DNA of 64,000 bases from G963678255 sp963678255 (GTDB taxonomy: Bacteria > Cloacimonadota > Cloacimonadia > Cloacimonadales > WRIO01). Below, in pieces: positions 42,882-51,903 of this stretch (positions are counted from its first letter, which is position 1; each line of letters begins with the position of its first letter). Position numbers and translations under genes: made by a program. Under the pieces are notes generated by a model. It was not told the DNA's origin. It saw nothing but the letters and a program-made list of their open reading frames with translations, and did not search any database. The stretch spans positions 1,364,001 through 1,428,000 of the forward strand of contig CAXXTW010000002.1 of NCBI GenBank assembly GCA_963678255.2. Direction: 5' to 3'.

Positions 42882-43991
42882 CTACTTTAAAAAAATCATT
42901 GGATCAACGGGCTTTCCATTTTTTCTTACTTCAAAATGAACTGATGCTTGTTCTGTTGTGGTGCTGACACCAGACAAAGCTATTGGTTGACCTTGTTTAA
43001 CCTGAGTTCCGATATTTACCAACAAGGAGTTATTGAATGAATAAACCGTATGGTACCCATTTTTGTGATCAATAATTATCATTTTACCTGTACCTGAAAA
43101 TATTCCTGAATAGACTACATCTCCGTCAGCAGCAGCTAAAACCTGTGTTCCTTCATTGATTGCAATATCAATTCCATTATTTATAGTTTGAATTTTATAT
43201 TTATCATTGGTCTGAACGCCAAAATGCCTTATTACAGAACCTTTTACTGGCCATTTTATAATGCCTCCTATAAATTTATACGAATATTCTTTCATCCGTT
43301 TAGGAGAGGGTTGTAGTTTTTTTACAAGAGTTTCAAGTGCTTTTGCGGTTCTTTCTAAATCTTTTGACTTTTTCAAGTATAAAGATTTTTCCTTTTCAAA
43401 TTTGTTAATATCTTTATCTAATTTTTGAAATAAAAATGAATATTTATCCCTTTTCTTTTCCTCAAGCATACCTTCTTGTCTTATATTTTTAACATTTTTC
43501 TCTGTCTTGATTCTTTTTGAGAATAATGAAGTTTTTTCGTCTTCTAAGTTTAATAATTTAGTAGATGTAGAATTTATTATTGAAGCAAGGGGGGGTTGAA
43601 GTTTGTTATACTTTCTAAAATATCTTTTCTGATTGAACTGAAAGAGTAATTCGGTTAATTGTTTTTCTCCTGTTTTTTGGGTCTCTGCCATTTGATCTAT
43701 GGTATGATTTAGTTTATTTTTTGTTAAATCAAGATTAATAACTAGTGTTTTCTCAGTTACCTTCAACTTAACAATCTTTGTTTTACTTTGAGATATCTTT
43801 CCCTGAATCTGTTTTTTATCATTTAAAGCCTTCTTTTTCTTCTTCTCAGATTCTGTAGCTTTCTTCTTATTCTCTTGGATTTGTTTCTTTATCTTTATTA
43901 GCTCATTATTTTTTTCTTCAATTTCTGTTGATAATAGTAATTGAATTGAAATAATCATTATTAGTATTAAAAAAAAAAATCTAAGCCTCAT
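42882..43991 (-). CDS. EnvC-like murein hydrolase activator with degenerate LytM (M23) domain
   Basis: This 369-residue exported protein has a signal peptide (about 1-21), a long Lys/Glu-rich coiled coil (about 22-230), and a C-terminal LytM domain (about 245-369; GSVIRHFGVQ, GTQVLAAADGDVVYSGIF, ASVHFEVRKNGKPVDP). The HxxxD zinc site reads NNGID (Asn271 for His) and the usual Y-x-H reads YSF, while His352 remains. It therefore should not cleave peptidoglycan but activate amidases, as EnvC and NlpD do. The AmiC-type enzyme at 34043 is a candidate partner. One base separates it from the ferritin-like gene upstream. Confidence 0.88.
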   Translation of the reverse strand: MRLRFFFLILIMIISIQLLLSTEIEEKNNELIKIKKQIQENKKKATESEKKKKKALNDKKQIQGKISQSKTKIVKLKVTEKTLVINLDLTKNKLNHTIDQMAETQKTGEKQLTELLFQFNQKRYFRKYNKLQPPLASIINSTSTKLLNLEDEKTSLFSKRIKTEKNVKNIRQEGMLEEKKRDKYSFLFQKLDKDINKFEKEKSLYLKKSKDLERTAKALETLVKKLQPSPKRMKEYSYKFIGGIIKWPVKGSVIRHFGVQTNDKYKIQTINNGIDIAINEGTQVLAAADGDVVYSGIFSGTGKMIIIDHKNGYHTVYSFNNSLLVNIGTQVKQGQPIALSGVSTTTEQASVHFEVRKNGKPVDPMIFLK

Positions 43992-43992
43992 T

Positions 43993-44445
43993 TTAATTGT
44001 TTTTTAATACTTCATCATCATATATTTTTTCAAATTGTATCTTATGAGTTTCTTCTTCATTTGCTAATAATGTAAACGTTTTTTTCAATTCTTTATCAGA
44101 AACATGATAAGAAAGGTCAGTATATAAATTCTTCGCCTTTTCTTCTCTTTTCATTGCGATTAATAATAACTTTGGATAATCTAATGCTTCATAATTAATA
44201 AGTTCTTCATAATAATCACTCAATTTTAAAGGTTCTACATTGGAAATATTAATTTCATTTATATCGATTGTGCGTATTTGCTGTAATCTGATAATATGAC
44301 CTTGTTCCATAGAAATTAATTGATTTAAAGAATCATGCATAAATTTAAATTCAGTACGAAGTTTTAAAATCTCATAAAATTCTATTGCTTCTTGTTCTTT
44401 TTCAATAGCAAAATCCATGATCTGATTATATTGTAAAGCGTCCAT
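43993..44445 (-). CDS. Ferritin-like diiron protein (rubrerythrin family)
   Basis: The 150-residue helical protein has two repeats of the diiron motif: FAIEKEQEAIEFYEIL and SMEQGHIIRL in the first half, and AMKREEKAKNLYTDL and ANEEETHKIQFE in the second. These are the E...ExxH pattern of erythrin/rubrerythrin four-helix bundles. It lacks the rubredoxin tail of classical rubrerythrin. It probably handles iron or peroxide in the cytosol. It lies directly after trxB (14 bases), which may supply reductant, an inference. Confidence 0.82.
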   Translation of the reverse strand: MDALQYNQIMDFAIEKEQEAIEFYEILKLRTEFKFMHDSLNQLISMEQGHIIRLQQIRTIDINEINISNVEPLKLSDYYEELINYEALDYPKLLLIAMKREEKAKNLYTDLSYHVSDKELKKTFTLLANEEETHKIQFEKIYDDEVLKNN

Positions 44446-44459
44446 TTTTTTCTCCTTTT

Positions 44460-45398
44460 TTATTGATCAATTAATACGTCTAAATGTTCTTGTATCCATT
44501 TTTCTGCCATATATGCTGATATAGCTCCATCGCTGGTTGCTGTCACGACTTGTCTTAATATTTTTTTTCTTATATCACCTGCGGCAAAGACTCCTGGTAT
44601 ATTAGTATGCATTTCTTCATCAGTAATAATAAAACCCATTGTATCAAGATTAATACGAGATTCAAATAAGGCATTGTTTGGTAAAATCCCAACATAGACA
44701 AATATTCCATCTACTTCAAGTTGAGACTCTTCATCTGTTATTCTGTTGAATAGTTCAATTGATTTTACTTGTAGGTCACCATTTACCCTTTGAATTACAG
44801 TATTCCAGATAAATTCAATCTTTGGATTTGAAAAAGCTCTTTGTTGTATGGCATGAACTGCTCTTAATGAATCCCTTCTATGAATAATATATACTTTTTT
44901 AGCAAATTTTGTTAAAAATATAGCTTCTTCAACAGCAGAGTCTCCTCCTCCAATTACAGCAACTACTTTATTCCTATAAAGCGCACCATCACAGGTAGCG
45001 CAATAAGAAACACCTTTCCCAGTAAATTTTTCTTCTCCTGGGACATTAAGTTTTCTTGGATAAGCTCCTGTACAAATAATTATTGATTTAATTCTGTATT
45101 GTTCATTTTCAGTTTCTATAATTTTACAAAGCCCTTCAATTGCAATACCTTTCACATTTTCTTCTACAATTTGCGCATCAAATTTTAAAGCTTGTAATTT
45201 CATTTTTTCCATAATTTCAAACCCTGACATAGTCTCTTCAAATCCAGGGTAATTCTCGACCTCTGAAGTAACAATAATTTGTCCTCCAATTAATCCCTTT
45301 TCAAACACGATAGTTTTCAAACCTCCACGGGCTGAGTAAATGGCTGCACTTAATCCAGCAGGACCTGCACCAATAATTGCAACATCATATTTCTTCAT
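44460..45398 (-). CDS. trxB: Thioredoxin reductase
   Basis: This 312-residue flavoprotein has an FAD site GAGPAGLSAA (10-19), an NADPH domain with GGGDSAVEEAIFL, and the redox-active pair SYCATCDG (Cys133, Cys136). The C-terminal FAD motif is GVFAAGDIRKK. Length and order match low-molecular-weight bacterial TrxB, which reduces thioredoxin at the cost of NADPH. It heads a likely six-gene operon (ferritin-like, EnvC-like, TsaC-LMW-PTP, LpxB, acyltransferase) and is separated from the Ton/PorV operon by a terminator. Confidence 0.96.
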   Translation of the reverse strand: MKKYDVAIIGAGPAGLSAAIYSARGGLKTIVFEKGLIGGQIIVTSEVENYPGFEETMSGFEIMEKMKLQALKFDAQIVEENVKGIAIEGLCKIIETENEQYRIKSIIICTGAYPRKLNVPGEEKFTGKGVSYCATCDGALYRNKVVAVIGGGDSAVEEAIFLTKFAKKVYIIHRRDSLRAVHAIQQRAFSNPKIEFIWNTVIQRVNGDLQVKSIELFNRITDEESQLEVDGIFVYVGILPNNALFESRINLDTMGFIITDEEMHTNIPGVFAAGDIRKKILRQVVTATSDGAISAYMAEKWIQEHLDVLIDQ

Positions 45399-45460
45399 TT
45401 TACTACCTCTTTATTCAAAAAGAACATACTATCAGGTAAAAGTCAACGTTTTTTTTAAAC

Positions 45461-45487
45461 AAAAAAAAAGGTGAGTTTTCACTCACC
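45461..45487 (-). terminator. Terminator of the Ton/PorV operon
   Basis: GGTGAGT (45470-45476), loop TTTC, ACTCACC (45481-45487); on the minus strand a run of nine T follows. It separates the PorV-like gene from trxB. Confidence 0.9.
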
Positions 45488-45505
45488 CTTATTAATTATT
45501 AGTTA

Positions 45506-46531
45506 TTAAAAACTAAATTTTACTGATAAACGATGAGCGCCTTGCACAAATGATTCTTCTAAATCACCCATATTTGTATAGGCATAATCTATATTAAAAA
45601 TTCCAGAACGAATTGGCATTTTTACACCAAATCCACCTGAATAGCTAGCTGCATCAAAACCTATTTGATAACCACTTCTAAGATAGAAATTGTTCCAGTT
45701 GTATTCTGTTCCTAGATTCCACGTTTCTTTACGATCAACACAATTATCTAGTTGAACAGATCCAATCCAATAAGAATTATCTTGTCTCATAAAATCCATG
45801 GCAATACCTAAAGAAAAATTCATAGGAATTTTAAATGAAGTACCTTCTCCATCTTCATCAATTAGACCATCTCCATCATTATCAAACAAATCAAAAGGGT
45901 CTTCATCTAATAATCCATCATTATCATCATCTACTTCATATTGTATATCAGGACCAAAATTTCTTAAAGCCATACCAATTGTAATATTTTTATATCCCGT
46001 ATTGTATAAAGATCCTAAATCAATAGAATATGTTTTGATTTTATCTTCGGCTGCATTTTCTGCAATAAATTTTCCTGTCATACCAAATGTAAATTTATCT
46101 GTAAATGAATTAGCATATGTAATTCCATATGCCATATCAGTATAGTTAAATTCTCGTCCTGTTTCTCCAAATGTAAATTCTTCAGTCTCAGGCATGGGTG
46201 ACATATGTAGAACTGATGCTGACATAGCAAATATACCATAATCAGTTTCTTGGCTATAAGCTAAATAATCATGCATTATTTCTGCAGGCCATTGGGTATG
46301 CGAAACAAAGACCTGTGAACCATATTTCTTGGCAAGTCCTGCAGGATTCCAATAAACTGATGAAATATCATCTGTTACGGCTATATATGATTCACCCATA
46401 CCTATTGCTCTTGCATCAACGCCTAATTTAAGGAATTGCAATGATGCCGTTCCAGCTTTTGCAAATATATTTGCGTGTAAGGCAAATGGTAACAGAGACA
46501 GGATAATCAATGGTAATAATAATTTTCTCAC
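45506..46531 (-). CDS. PorV/PorQ-family outer-membrane barrel with calcium-type acidic insert
   Basis: The 341-residue exported protein has a signal peptide (1-20) and the family opening AGTASLQFLKLGVDARAIGM, then GESYIAVTDDISSVYWNPAGL, characteristic of PorV/PorQ (UPF0164) barrels. The C-terminus closes with an aromatic strand (RLSVKFSF). PorV is the outer-membrane shuttle of type IX secretion. An insert at about 201-230 (DDDNDGLLDEDPF, DNDGDGLIDEDGEG) has DxDxDG calcium-binding-like loops, also found in the 1006-residue neighbour encoded just upstream. This suggests the barrel and its probable cargo share a calcium-dependent module. Confidence 0.85.
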   Translation of the reverse strand: MRKLLLPLIILSLLPFALHANIFAKAGTASLQFLKLGVDARAIGMGESYIAVTDDISSVYWNPAGLAKKYGSQVFVSHTQWPAEIMHDYLAYSQETDYGIFAMSASVLHMSPMPETEEFTFGETGREFNYTDMAYGITYANSFTDKFTFGMTGKFIAENAAEDKIKTYSIDLGSLYNTGYKNITIGMALRNFGPDIQYEVDDDNDGLLDEDPFDLFDNDGDGLIDEDGEGTSFKIPMNFSLGIAMDFMRQDNSYWIGSVQLDNCVDRKETWNLGTEYNWNNFYLRSGYQIGFDAASYSGGFGVKMPIRSGIFNIDYAYTNMGDLEESFVQGAHRLSVKFSF

Positions 46532-46539
46532 ATTTCCTC

Positions 46540-49500
46540 CTATCTTATGATGACAAATTTGCCAACAGTTATTTTTCCGGTTGATTTATCTTTTACTGAG
46601 AAAAGATAAAGACCGGGAGCAACTATTTGGTTGTTTTTTGATAATAAATTCCACGAATGGATGCCATTAACTGTCAGACCCTGAGCTTTTGCTTTACTGA
46701 GTGTGATGATGTCTTCTTCATAAGCTCCATTATGTTCAATTTGATCAACTAAATCTCCAGCAAGTGTAAATATTTTTATAGTACTGTGTTCAGGTAGATT
46801 GACAAACCATAAACGTCTACTTCTATCTCCCTTTTCATCTTTTTCTCGACGACCATCAAATTTACTACTTCCACGATATGGGTTTGGTATAACATATACA
46901 TTTTTCCCATCTGGTTTTGAAATTGTTCCAGGGAAACAAACAAACATATTTGCATCTTTACCAGTTTCAAGAGATTTTAAATTTTTAGAAGGCATTCCTC
47001 TATCCCATGCAGTTACAGAAATATAGTTTTCAAAACCTTGTTTTAGTCCAGTTACAGTAGCAGTGTAATATCTTCTGCATAATCTATCTAATCGTTTAGA
47101 AGCCATGACATCAGCTGTACCAATAGCACTTTGTCCTAAATGTCCAGCAAGAGTTATTAATGCATCGTCAACTAAAGTCAAAAAGACATCGTTTCTGACA
47201 CCTTCTTTTTTAAAAAGTAATTGTTCTTGTTGAAATAATGAATATTCATTATTAGCTGATACATGTGAAGCTTCTCTTAATAGCGTAGAATCAGCTTTTG
47301 TATTATAAAAATAAGTACCATAAACTGTATCATTCAGAGCGATCGCTTTTAGAAAATAATTCTGATCTAGTATATAATGTCCATTATACTTAGCAAAATT
47401 GCTATTTGTGACAAGTTCTTTTTGTGGTAATCCTCCGAAATTTCTACCAATCTCACCACCAAAATCAACAAAACCTGGTAACCCAGAGTTTACTTCGTAA
47501 TCAATGAGATCTTGAGCTGTGTCTATTTTGTCCCACAATTTTATTAATTGCCAATCTTCATTTGATCCGCTATTACTACGTGTATATAAACCATACCCCT
47601 GAAAGTCGTGTCTTAATCGCCATGCTGTAAAAGGATTAATAATTGCAGTTTCATTCATAATATTTCTAAATTGTTCAGGAATTGTGTTCATGTCAACTCC
47701 TGTCATATTTGAATTATAGCCAAGTCTTGTGTTCCAGCCCATTTGCTCATCTTTTACTGTAATATAATCAACTGTATATTCGCTCCGATTATCCCAAAAT
47801 ACGTTTACATTAGTACGATTATTTCCATTATCGACTAATTCGTAATACGCTAACGGAAATTGGGGTGGCTCTGGTGGATTATAATGCGAAACAGTGTCTG
47901 GTTGAGTAACAGTTATTAAATTTTGTGCTTGACCATAAACTGTCTTAGCCCAAGAAGCTGATTCTTTTAATTCATCAATATTGTCTCCTGGAAATAGAGC
48001 AATAACAATCTTCATTGTTTTTTTAGGAGGCAGATTCCAACGATTTGCAAGGTTATCATATTCTGGTGTACCTGGTTTTGCACCATAAAATGCAAACAAA
48101 TATCTGGTATCAGCTGGTTCAACTTGTTCATAATTTGGATTAGCAAATTCAGTTGAATCTTTTCTTAATGATTCAATTTTTGTTGGATTTGGATTCTTTC
48201 CAGTTAACAACCAATATTTTTGATTTGCAGTTTTTCGACTACCAACACTCCAATAAGTAGTTGGTGTGAAATCATCAGGACCATCACCAACTTTCCAAAA
48301 CCAACAAGCAAATTCTAAGGTATCTGGATCTGGAGTACAAACTCTTGAGCCTACATAACCTGGTGATAATCCACTATCAAAATCAGCATCAAAAGTATAG
48401 GCAAATTCGTATCCTTTTCCTCTATAATATCCTGATTTATCATCTTCTGATCTCTCTGTATCTCCAAATGATTGAGGGCCAACATCAGAATCCATATAAA
48501 TCCCCATAGCACAATCGTAAAGAGTATCAGCAATATTCATATTAGTGACATCAAATTCAATATAAGCAAGATTTTTAATGAATTCGAAAGACCATTGATA
48601 ACTCATTTGTCTTACTCTAATTCTTAATGGAATATGTGTGTTACTTCCTGATGAACTACCATAATCATGTTCACCACGTGTATTGAAAGGACTATAATCA
48701 TAATAGTATGATATATAATCTTGTTCAGAAACTGGGGCTCCATCTTCATCATACAAACCATCATTATCTGAATCATACTCGGATGCAAAATTAAAATTTG
48801 CTATGCTATCAGCTAGCTCAGTAAACCCTAATGGGAACCAAATATTAATATTTCTTAAAATCAATTCCATGGGAACTTGATCTAAATAAAAACCACCTAC
48901 TGATGCAAATGGTGCAGGTAATTCACTTGATGGTCTTAATCTAAAATCATAACCAGGACCATCTTCATCAATAGAGCCATCGCCATCATCATCAAAACCA
49001 CGTTTTTGATTACGGGTAGAGGCACTCATTATTTGATCATCGTTATTATACAAATTATAACCATTAGTTGTAAACTCTAAAGGATTATAAGCAGGTAAAA
49101 ATTCATATAAATTCTTATCCCCATCAAATCCAACTGATACTAATGTATCAATTACAACTGGAAAATTAGGGCTCCATTCTGGATTCGGAGTACCATCAGT
49201 ATTAAACTCTAAAATTGCATCTTCTGCTCTTTGAGGGGGAAAGTTTTTCCAATAATACTTTGCTCCTGCTGAGTTTTTGCGTACTTTTTTTGCTCCAAAC
49301 CATAAAGCACCCTGGTAAAGATAATCGACTCCGCTTCCACCTGGGTATTCCAAAGAAGGCCAACGGGGATTGTTTGCATCACCTGATCCAAAGAACCCAT
49401 AGTTACTGACTCGTAGCCAAATATTTCCAACGTTATGATACTTCGATAAGTCTAATTTCTTCGTCATACCACTTGGATTTACTGTAGCTGCTTGTAGTAC

Positions 49501-49560
49501 ACAAGTTGTTAACATCATTATTAATACAATGAAAACAACAGCTGTTCTGGATAATTTCAT
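46540..49560 (-). CDS. Large secreted protein with FlgD/type IX-like C-terminal domain
   Basis: This 1006-residue protein has a signal peptide (about 1-24), then an N-terminal region NVGNIWLRVSNYGFFGSG and two acidic loops, FDDDGDGSIDEDGPG (189-203) and YDSDNDGLYDEDGAP (262-276). The long beta-rich body carries no enzyme motif I can name. The last 100 residues form an immunoglobulin-like FlgD/type IX sorting-type domain (TIKIFTLAGDLVDQIEHNG, APGLYLFSVKD, VGKFVIIR). Exported proteins of this build occur in FCB-group phyla. The PorV-like barrel gene follows after 8 bases, supporting type IX-like export. Function at the surface unknown. Confidence 0.8.
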   Translation of the reverse strand: MKLSRTAVVFIVLIMMLTTCVLQAATVNPSGMTKKLDLSKYHNVGNIWLRVSNYGFFGSGDANNPRWPSLEYPGGSGVDYLYQGALWFGAKKVRKNSAGAKYYWKNFPPQRAEDAILEFNTDGTPNPEWSPNFPVVIDTLVSVGFDGDKNLYEFLPAYNPLEFTTNGYNLYNNDDQIMSASTRNQKRGFDDDGDGSIDEDGPGYDFRLRPSSELPAPFASVGGFYLDQVPMELILRNINIWFPLGFTELADSIANFNFASEYDSDNDGLYDEDGAPVSEQDYISYYYDYSPFNTRGEHDYGSSSGSNTHIPLRIRVRQMSYQWSFEFIKNLAYIEFDVTNMNIADTLYDCAMGIYMDSDVGPQSFGDTERSEDDKSGYYRGKGYEFAYTFDADFDSGLSPGYVGSRVCTPDPDTLEFACWFWKVGDGPDDFTPTTYWSVGSRKTANQKYWLLTGKNPNPTKIESLRKDSTEFANPNYEQVEPADTRYLFAFYGAKPGTPEYDNLANRWNLPPKKTMKIVIALFPGDNIDELKESASWAKTVYGQAQNLITVTQPDTVSHYNPPEPPQFPLAYYELVDNGNNRTNVNVFWDNRSEYTVDYITVKDEQMGWNTRLGYNSNMTGVDMNTIPEQFRNIMNETAIINPFTAWRLRHDFQGYGLYTRSNSGSNEDWQLIKLWDKIDTAQDLIDYEVNSGLPGFVDFGGEIGRNFGGLPQKELVTNSNFAKYNGHYILDQNYFLKAIALNDTVYGTYFYNTKADSTLLREASHVSANNEYSLFQQEQLLFKKEGVRNDVFLTLVDDALITLAGHLGQSAIGTADVMASKRLDRLCRRYYTATVTGLKQGFENYISVTAWDRGMPSKNLKSLETGKDANMFVCFPGTISKPDGKNVYVIPNPYRGSSKFDGRREKDEKGDRSRRLWFVNLPEHSTIKIFTLAGDLVDQIEHNGAYEEDIITLSKAKAQGLTVNGIHSWNLLSKNNQIVAPGLYLFSVKDKSTGKITVGKFVIIR

Positions 49561-49584
49561 ATTATATCCTCCACATTATAATTA

Positions 49585-50229
49585 TCATTTTGTTAGTGAA
49601 AATTCTACAGGAATTTGTAACCAAACTGCAACTGGTTTCCCATTGCTTGTCGCTGGTTGAAACTTTGTCTGTTTTATTGCAGTTATTGCAGCTTCATCTA
49701 AACCACCAGGCCCAGGATTTAAAGATTTTACGACTTCTACAGCTCCTACATTTCCACTTGTTAGTATTTCTACATCTAGAACTACCCTTCCTTGAATCTT
49801 CATTTTTTTTGCAAAATCAGAATATTTTGGAGTTACGGGTTTTACTACTACAGGAGGATCATCATATACTGTAAATTTCAAAGTTTTCCCTTCTTCATTT
49901 GTTGGTGAAGCTAATACCACATCATATTTAATTTTTGTATCTTGTATTGTGTCAATAACTTCAATATCATCAGAATTCTCTGAATCGTCAGAATCAATAA
50001 TTTCGATATTTACTATTGGTCTGGCTGCTTCTTGAGGCTGTTCAATCTTTTGTTCAATTTCATTTAATATATCTATTGATTGTATTTCTTTTGCTTGTAC
50101 TTTTATGGATCTTGTTTCTACATTAGGAAATACCATGAATGTAAAAAGAATTAATAAAATTGTCAAAGCTAAACATTTATCATAGTATGAACTTGCAATG
50201 TCTTTCCAGTCAACTAATCTGTTTTCCAT
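49585..50229 (-). CDS. TonB energy-transducing protein
   Basis: The 214-residue protein has one N-terminal transmembrane helix (about 17-35), an acidic/proline-containing periplasmic linker, and a C-terminal TonB domain (about 125-214; KPVTPKYSDFAKKMKIQGRV, VLDVEILTSGNVGAVEVV, AAITAIKQTKFQPATSNGKP). It conveys proton-motive force from ExbB/ExbD to outer-membrane receptors. The gene lies 7 bases after the second exbD and 24 bases before the large secreted protein gene. A one-receptor operon with its own tonB suggests a dedicated system. Confidence 0.93.
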   Translation of the reverse strand: MENRLVDWKDIASSYYDKCLALTILLILFTFMVFPNVETRSIKVQAKEIQSIDILNEIEQKIEQPQEAARPIVNIEIIDSDDSENSDDIEVIDTIQDTKIKYDVVLASPTNEEGKTLKFTVYDDPPVVVKPVTPKYSDFAKKMKIQGRVVLDVEILTSGNVGAVEVVKSLNPGPGGLDEAAITAIKQTKFQPATSNGKPVAVWLQIPVEFSLTK

Positions 50230-50236
50230 GATTCAC

Positions 50237-50644
50237 CTACCCTTTCAGCTTCGCTTCAAATGAAACTCTTAAAGCATTGGCTTTACGCATTTGGTTTAAA
50301 ATGTCTGCCATCACTCCATAGGGGGTTCCCTCATCAGTTCTGAAACAACCAATCATATTAAAATCTGTATTAACTTTTTTGAGCATGACATTTTCAATTA
50401 AAGGTATCTCTACTTGAAAATCATCAATAGAAATAATACCATTTCTATCTACATAGATTGTGACTGAATGGGTTCGTGGAATCTTATCTAAACTCTCTGC
50501 CCTTGGTAAGGTAACTTTTAATCCACGTTCCTTGACAAATACAGTAGATACAATAAAAAATATCAACAAAAGGAATGCAATATCTGACATAGAAGCTGTT
50601 GGGATTTCTCCTTGAGGACGAACACTTTTTTTAACTTTTGCCAT
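50237..50644 (-). CDS. ExbD/TolR biopolymer transport protein (second copy)
   Basis: This 135-residue protein has a cytosolic N-terminus with PTASMSDIAFLLLIFFIVST, in which the conserved membrane Asp27-like residue of ExbD sits in SMSDIAFLLLIFF, followed by a periplasmic ExbD/TolR domain (RTHSVTIYVDRNGIISIDDF). It works with ExbB as the proton-driven motor. It differs clearly from the adjacent first copy, so the two may form a heteromeric rotor. Confidence 0.93.
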   Translation of the reverse strand: MAKVKKSVRPQGEIPTASMSDIAFLLLIFFIVSTVFVKERGLKVTLPRAESLDKIPRTHSVTIYVDRNGIISIDDFQVEIPLIENVMLKKVNTDFNMIGCFRTDEGTPYGVMADILNQMRKANALRVSFEAKLKG

Positions 50645-50652
50645 TCTGCCTC

Positions 50653-51060
50653 CTAATTTGTTGTAAGATTGATTTTTTCAGCTCCTGCAAGTCTTAACTG
50701 ATCTAGTGCACGAACCATGTGTTTGTACTCACTCTTTCGATCAACTTTCAAACTGAAAACCATATCTTTATTAACTTTTACAATTTTTCTAACTTCACTT
50801 TGTAACTGATCAAATGGCATGGATTCTTCATTAACTGCAATTGCACCATTTGCATCTACATAGATTTTAGTTAGATTTTTATCATTTAGTTTCACTTTCT
50901 TTGTATCCTCTGTTGAGGGGGCAGGTAAAACTAAACCTAAACCTTTTTTAATATCAAACTTTGTAGTAGATAAGAAAAATATGAGCAGAAGGAAAGCAAC
51001 ATCTGACATAGATGCTGTTGGAATACCGCCAATATTTCTTTTCTTGGAAGGACGAAACAT
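50653..51060 (-). CDS. ExbD/TolR biopolymer transport protein (first copy)
   Basis: This 135-residue protein has PTASMSDVAFLLLIFFLSTT with the functional Asp at the start of the single transmembrane helix and a periplasmic domain ending in KINLTTN. The gene starts 9 bases after exbB and precedes a second exbD. The paired exbD arrangement is common in Bacteroidota-like and related phyla. Confidence 0.93.
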   Translation of the reverse strand: MFRPSKKRNIGGIPTASMSDVAFLLLIFFLSTTKFDIKKGLGLVLPAPSTEDTKKVKLNDKNLTKIYVDANGAIAVNEESMPFDQLQSEVRKIVKVNKDMVFSLKVDRKSEYKHMVRALDQLRLAGAEKINLTTN

Positions 51061-51069
51061 GTGTCCTCC

Positions 51070-51882
51070 TTATTTCTTATCAACGATTGTTTCAATAATT
51101 TTATCGGATGCACGTTGCATATCAAGCACTAATCCATCTACCATTGTTAACATGATATTATTAAAAAATTGAACTGGAATTGCAATTGCCAAACCTGCTT
51201 CTGTTGTAACAAGTGCTACTTTAATACCGCTTGCAACAATTGTTGGATCCACTTCACCAGCTTTTGCTATCGCATCAAAAGCGTCAACCATACCAACGAT
51301 TGTTCCAAAGAAACCAAACATTGGTGCTAGATTTATTGTAGTATTTACATGAATAAAGCCTTTTTCTAAATAAGCCATTTCTATTGTAGCTGCATTTTCG
51401 ATAGCTTTTTCAATAGCTTCAACTCCAAATTCAGCTTTTAATAATCCTGAATGTACCATTGTTGCAACAGGTCCGCGTGTTTTTACAGCAATTTCAATAG
51501 CTTCTTTATATTTTTTTTGTTCAATTAATGGAAGAATAGCACTTAAAAAATGATTTAAATTTATCTTGGCATAAGATAATGCAACAAGCTTCCAAATTAC
51601 TATAGCAAAACCCCAAATAGTGAGAATTAACATAGGCCACATTACAAAACCACCATCGATGAATAACTGTACAAGGTATCCACCAACTAATTTTCTGGCT
51701 AATGTTTCCATAGTACCCATAGTAGCCATTTGATTATCATTTGTAACTGGTTCTGTAGTTGCTGGTGCCTGGACAGTTGTGTCAGCAGTAGCTGTAGTCG
51801 AAGTTTGTGCAAAAGCTAAAGTGCAAAGCATAAGATTCATTGCGAATAGCATAATTAGGGTCAACAATATGTTCTTTTTCAT
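51070..51882 (-). CDS. ExbB/TolQ/MotA proton-channel protein
   Basis: The 270-residue protein begins with a signal-like helix and a Thr/Ala-rich linker (about 1-60), then three transmembrane helices. The MotA/TolQ/ExbB domain contains NTTINLAPMFGFFGTIVGMV and ASGIKVALVTTEAGLAIAIP, the conserved channel-lining parts. It forms the pentameric stator with ExbD. The N-terminal extension is longer than in E. coli ExbB but normal for ExbB proteins of this group. It follows the TonB-dependent receptor by 21 bases. Confidence 0.93.
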   Translation of the reverse strand: MKKNILLTLIMLFAMNLMLCTLAFAQTSTTATADTTVQAPATTEPVTNDNQMATMGTMETLARKLVGGYLVQLFIDGGFVMWPMLILTIWGFAIVIWKLVALSYAKINLNHFLSAILPLIEQKKYKEAIEIAVKTRGPVATMVHSGLLKAEFGVEAIEKAIENAATIEMAYLEKGFIHVNTTINLAPMFGFFGTIVGMVDAFDAIAKAGEVDPTIVASGIKVALVTTEAGLAIAIPVQFFNNIMLTMVDGLVLDMQRASDKIIETIVDKK

Positions 51883-51903
51883 TTTATTATTCCTCCTTAG
51901 AAA

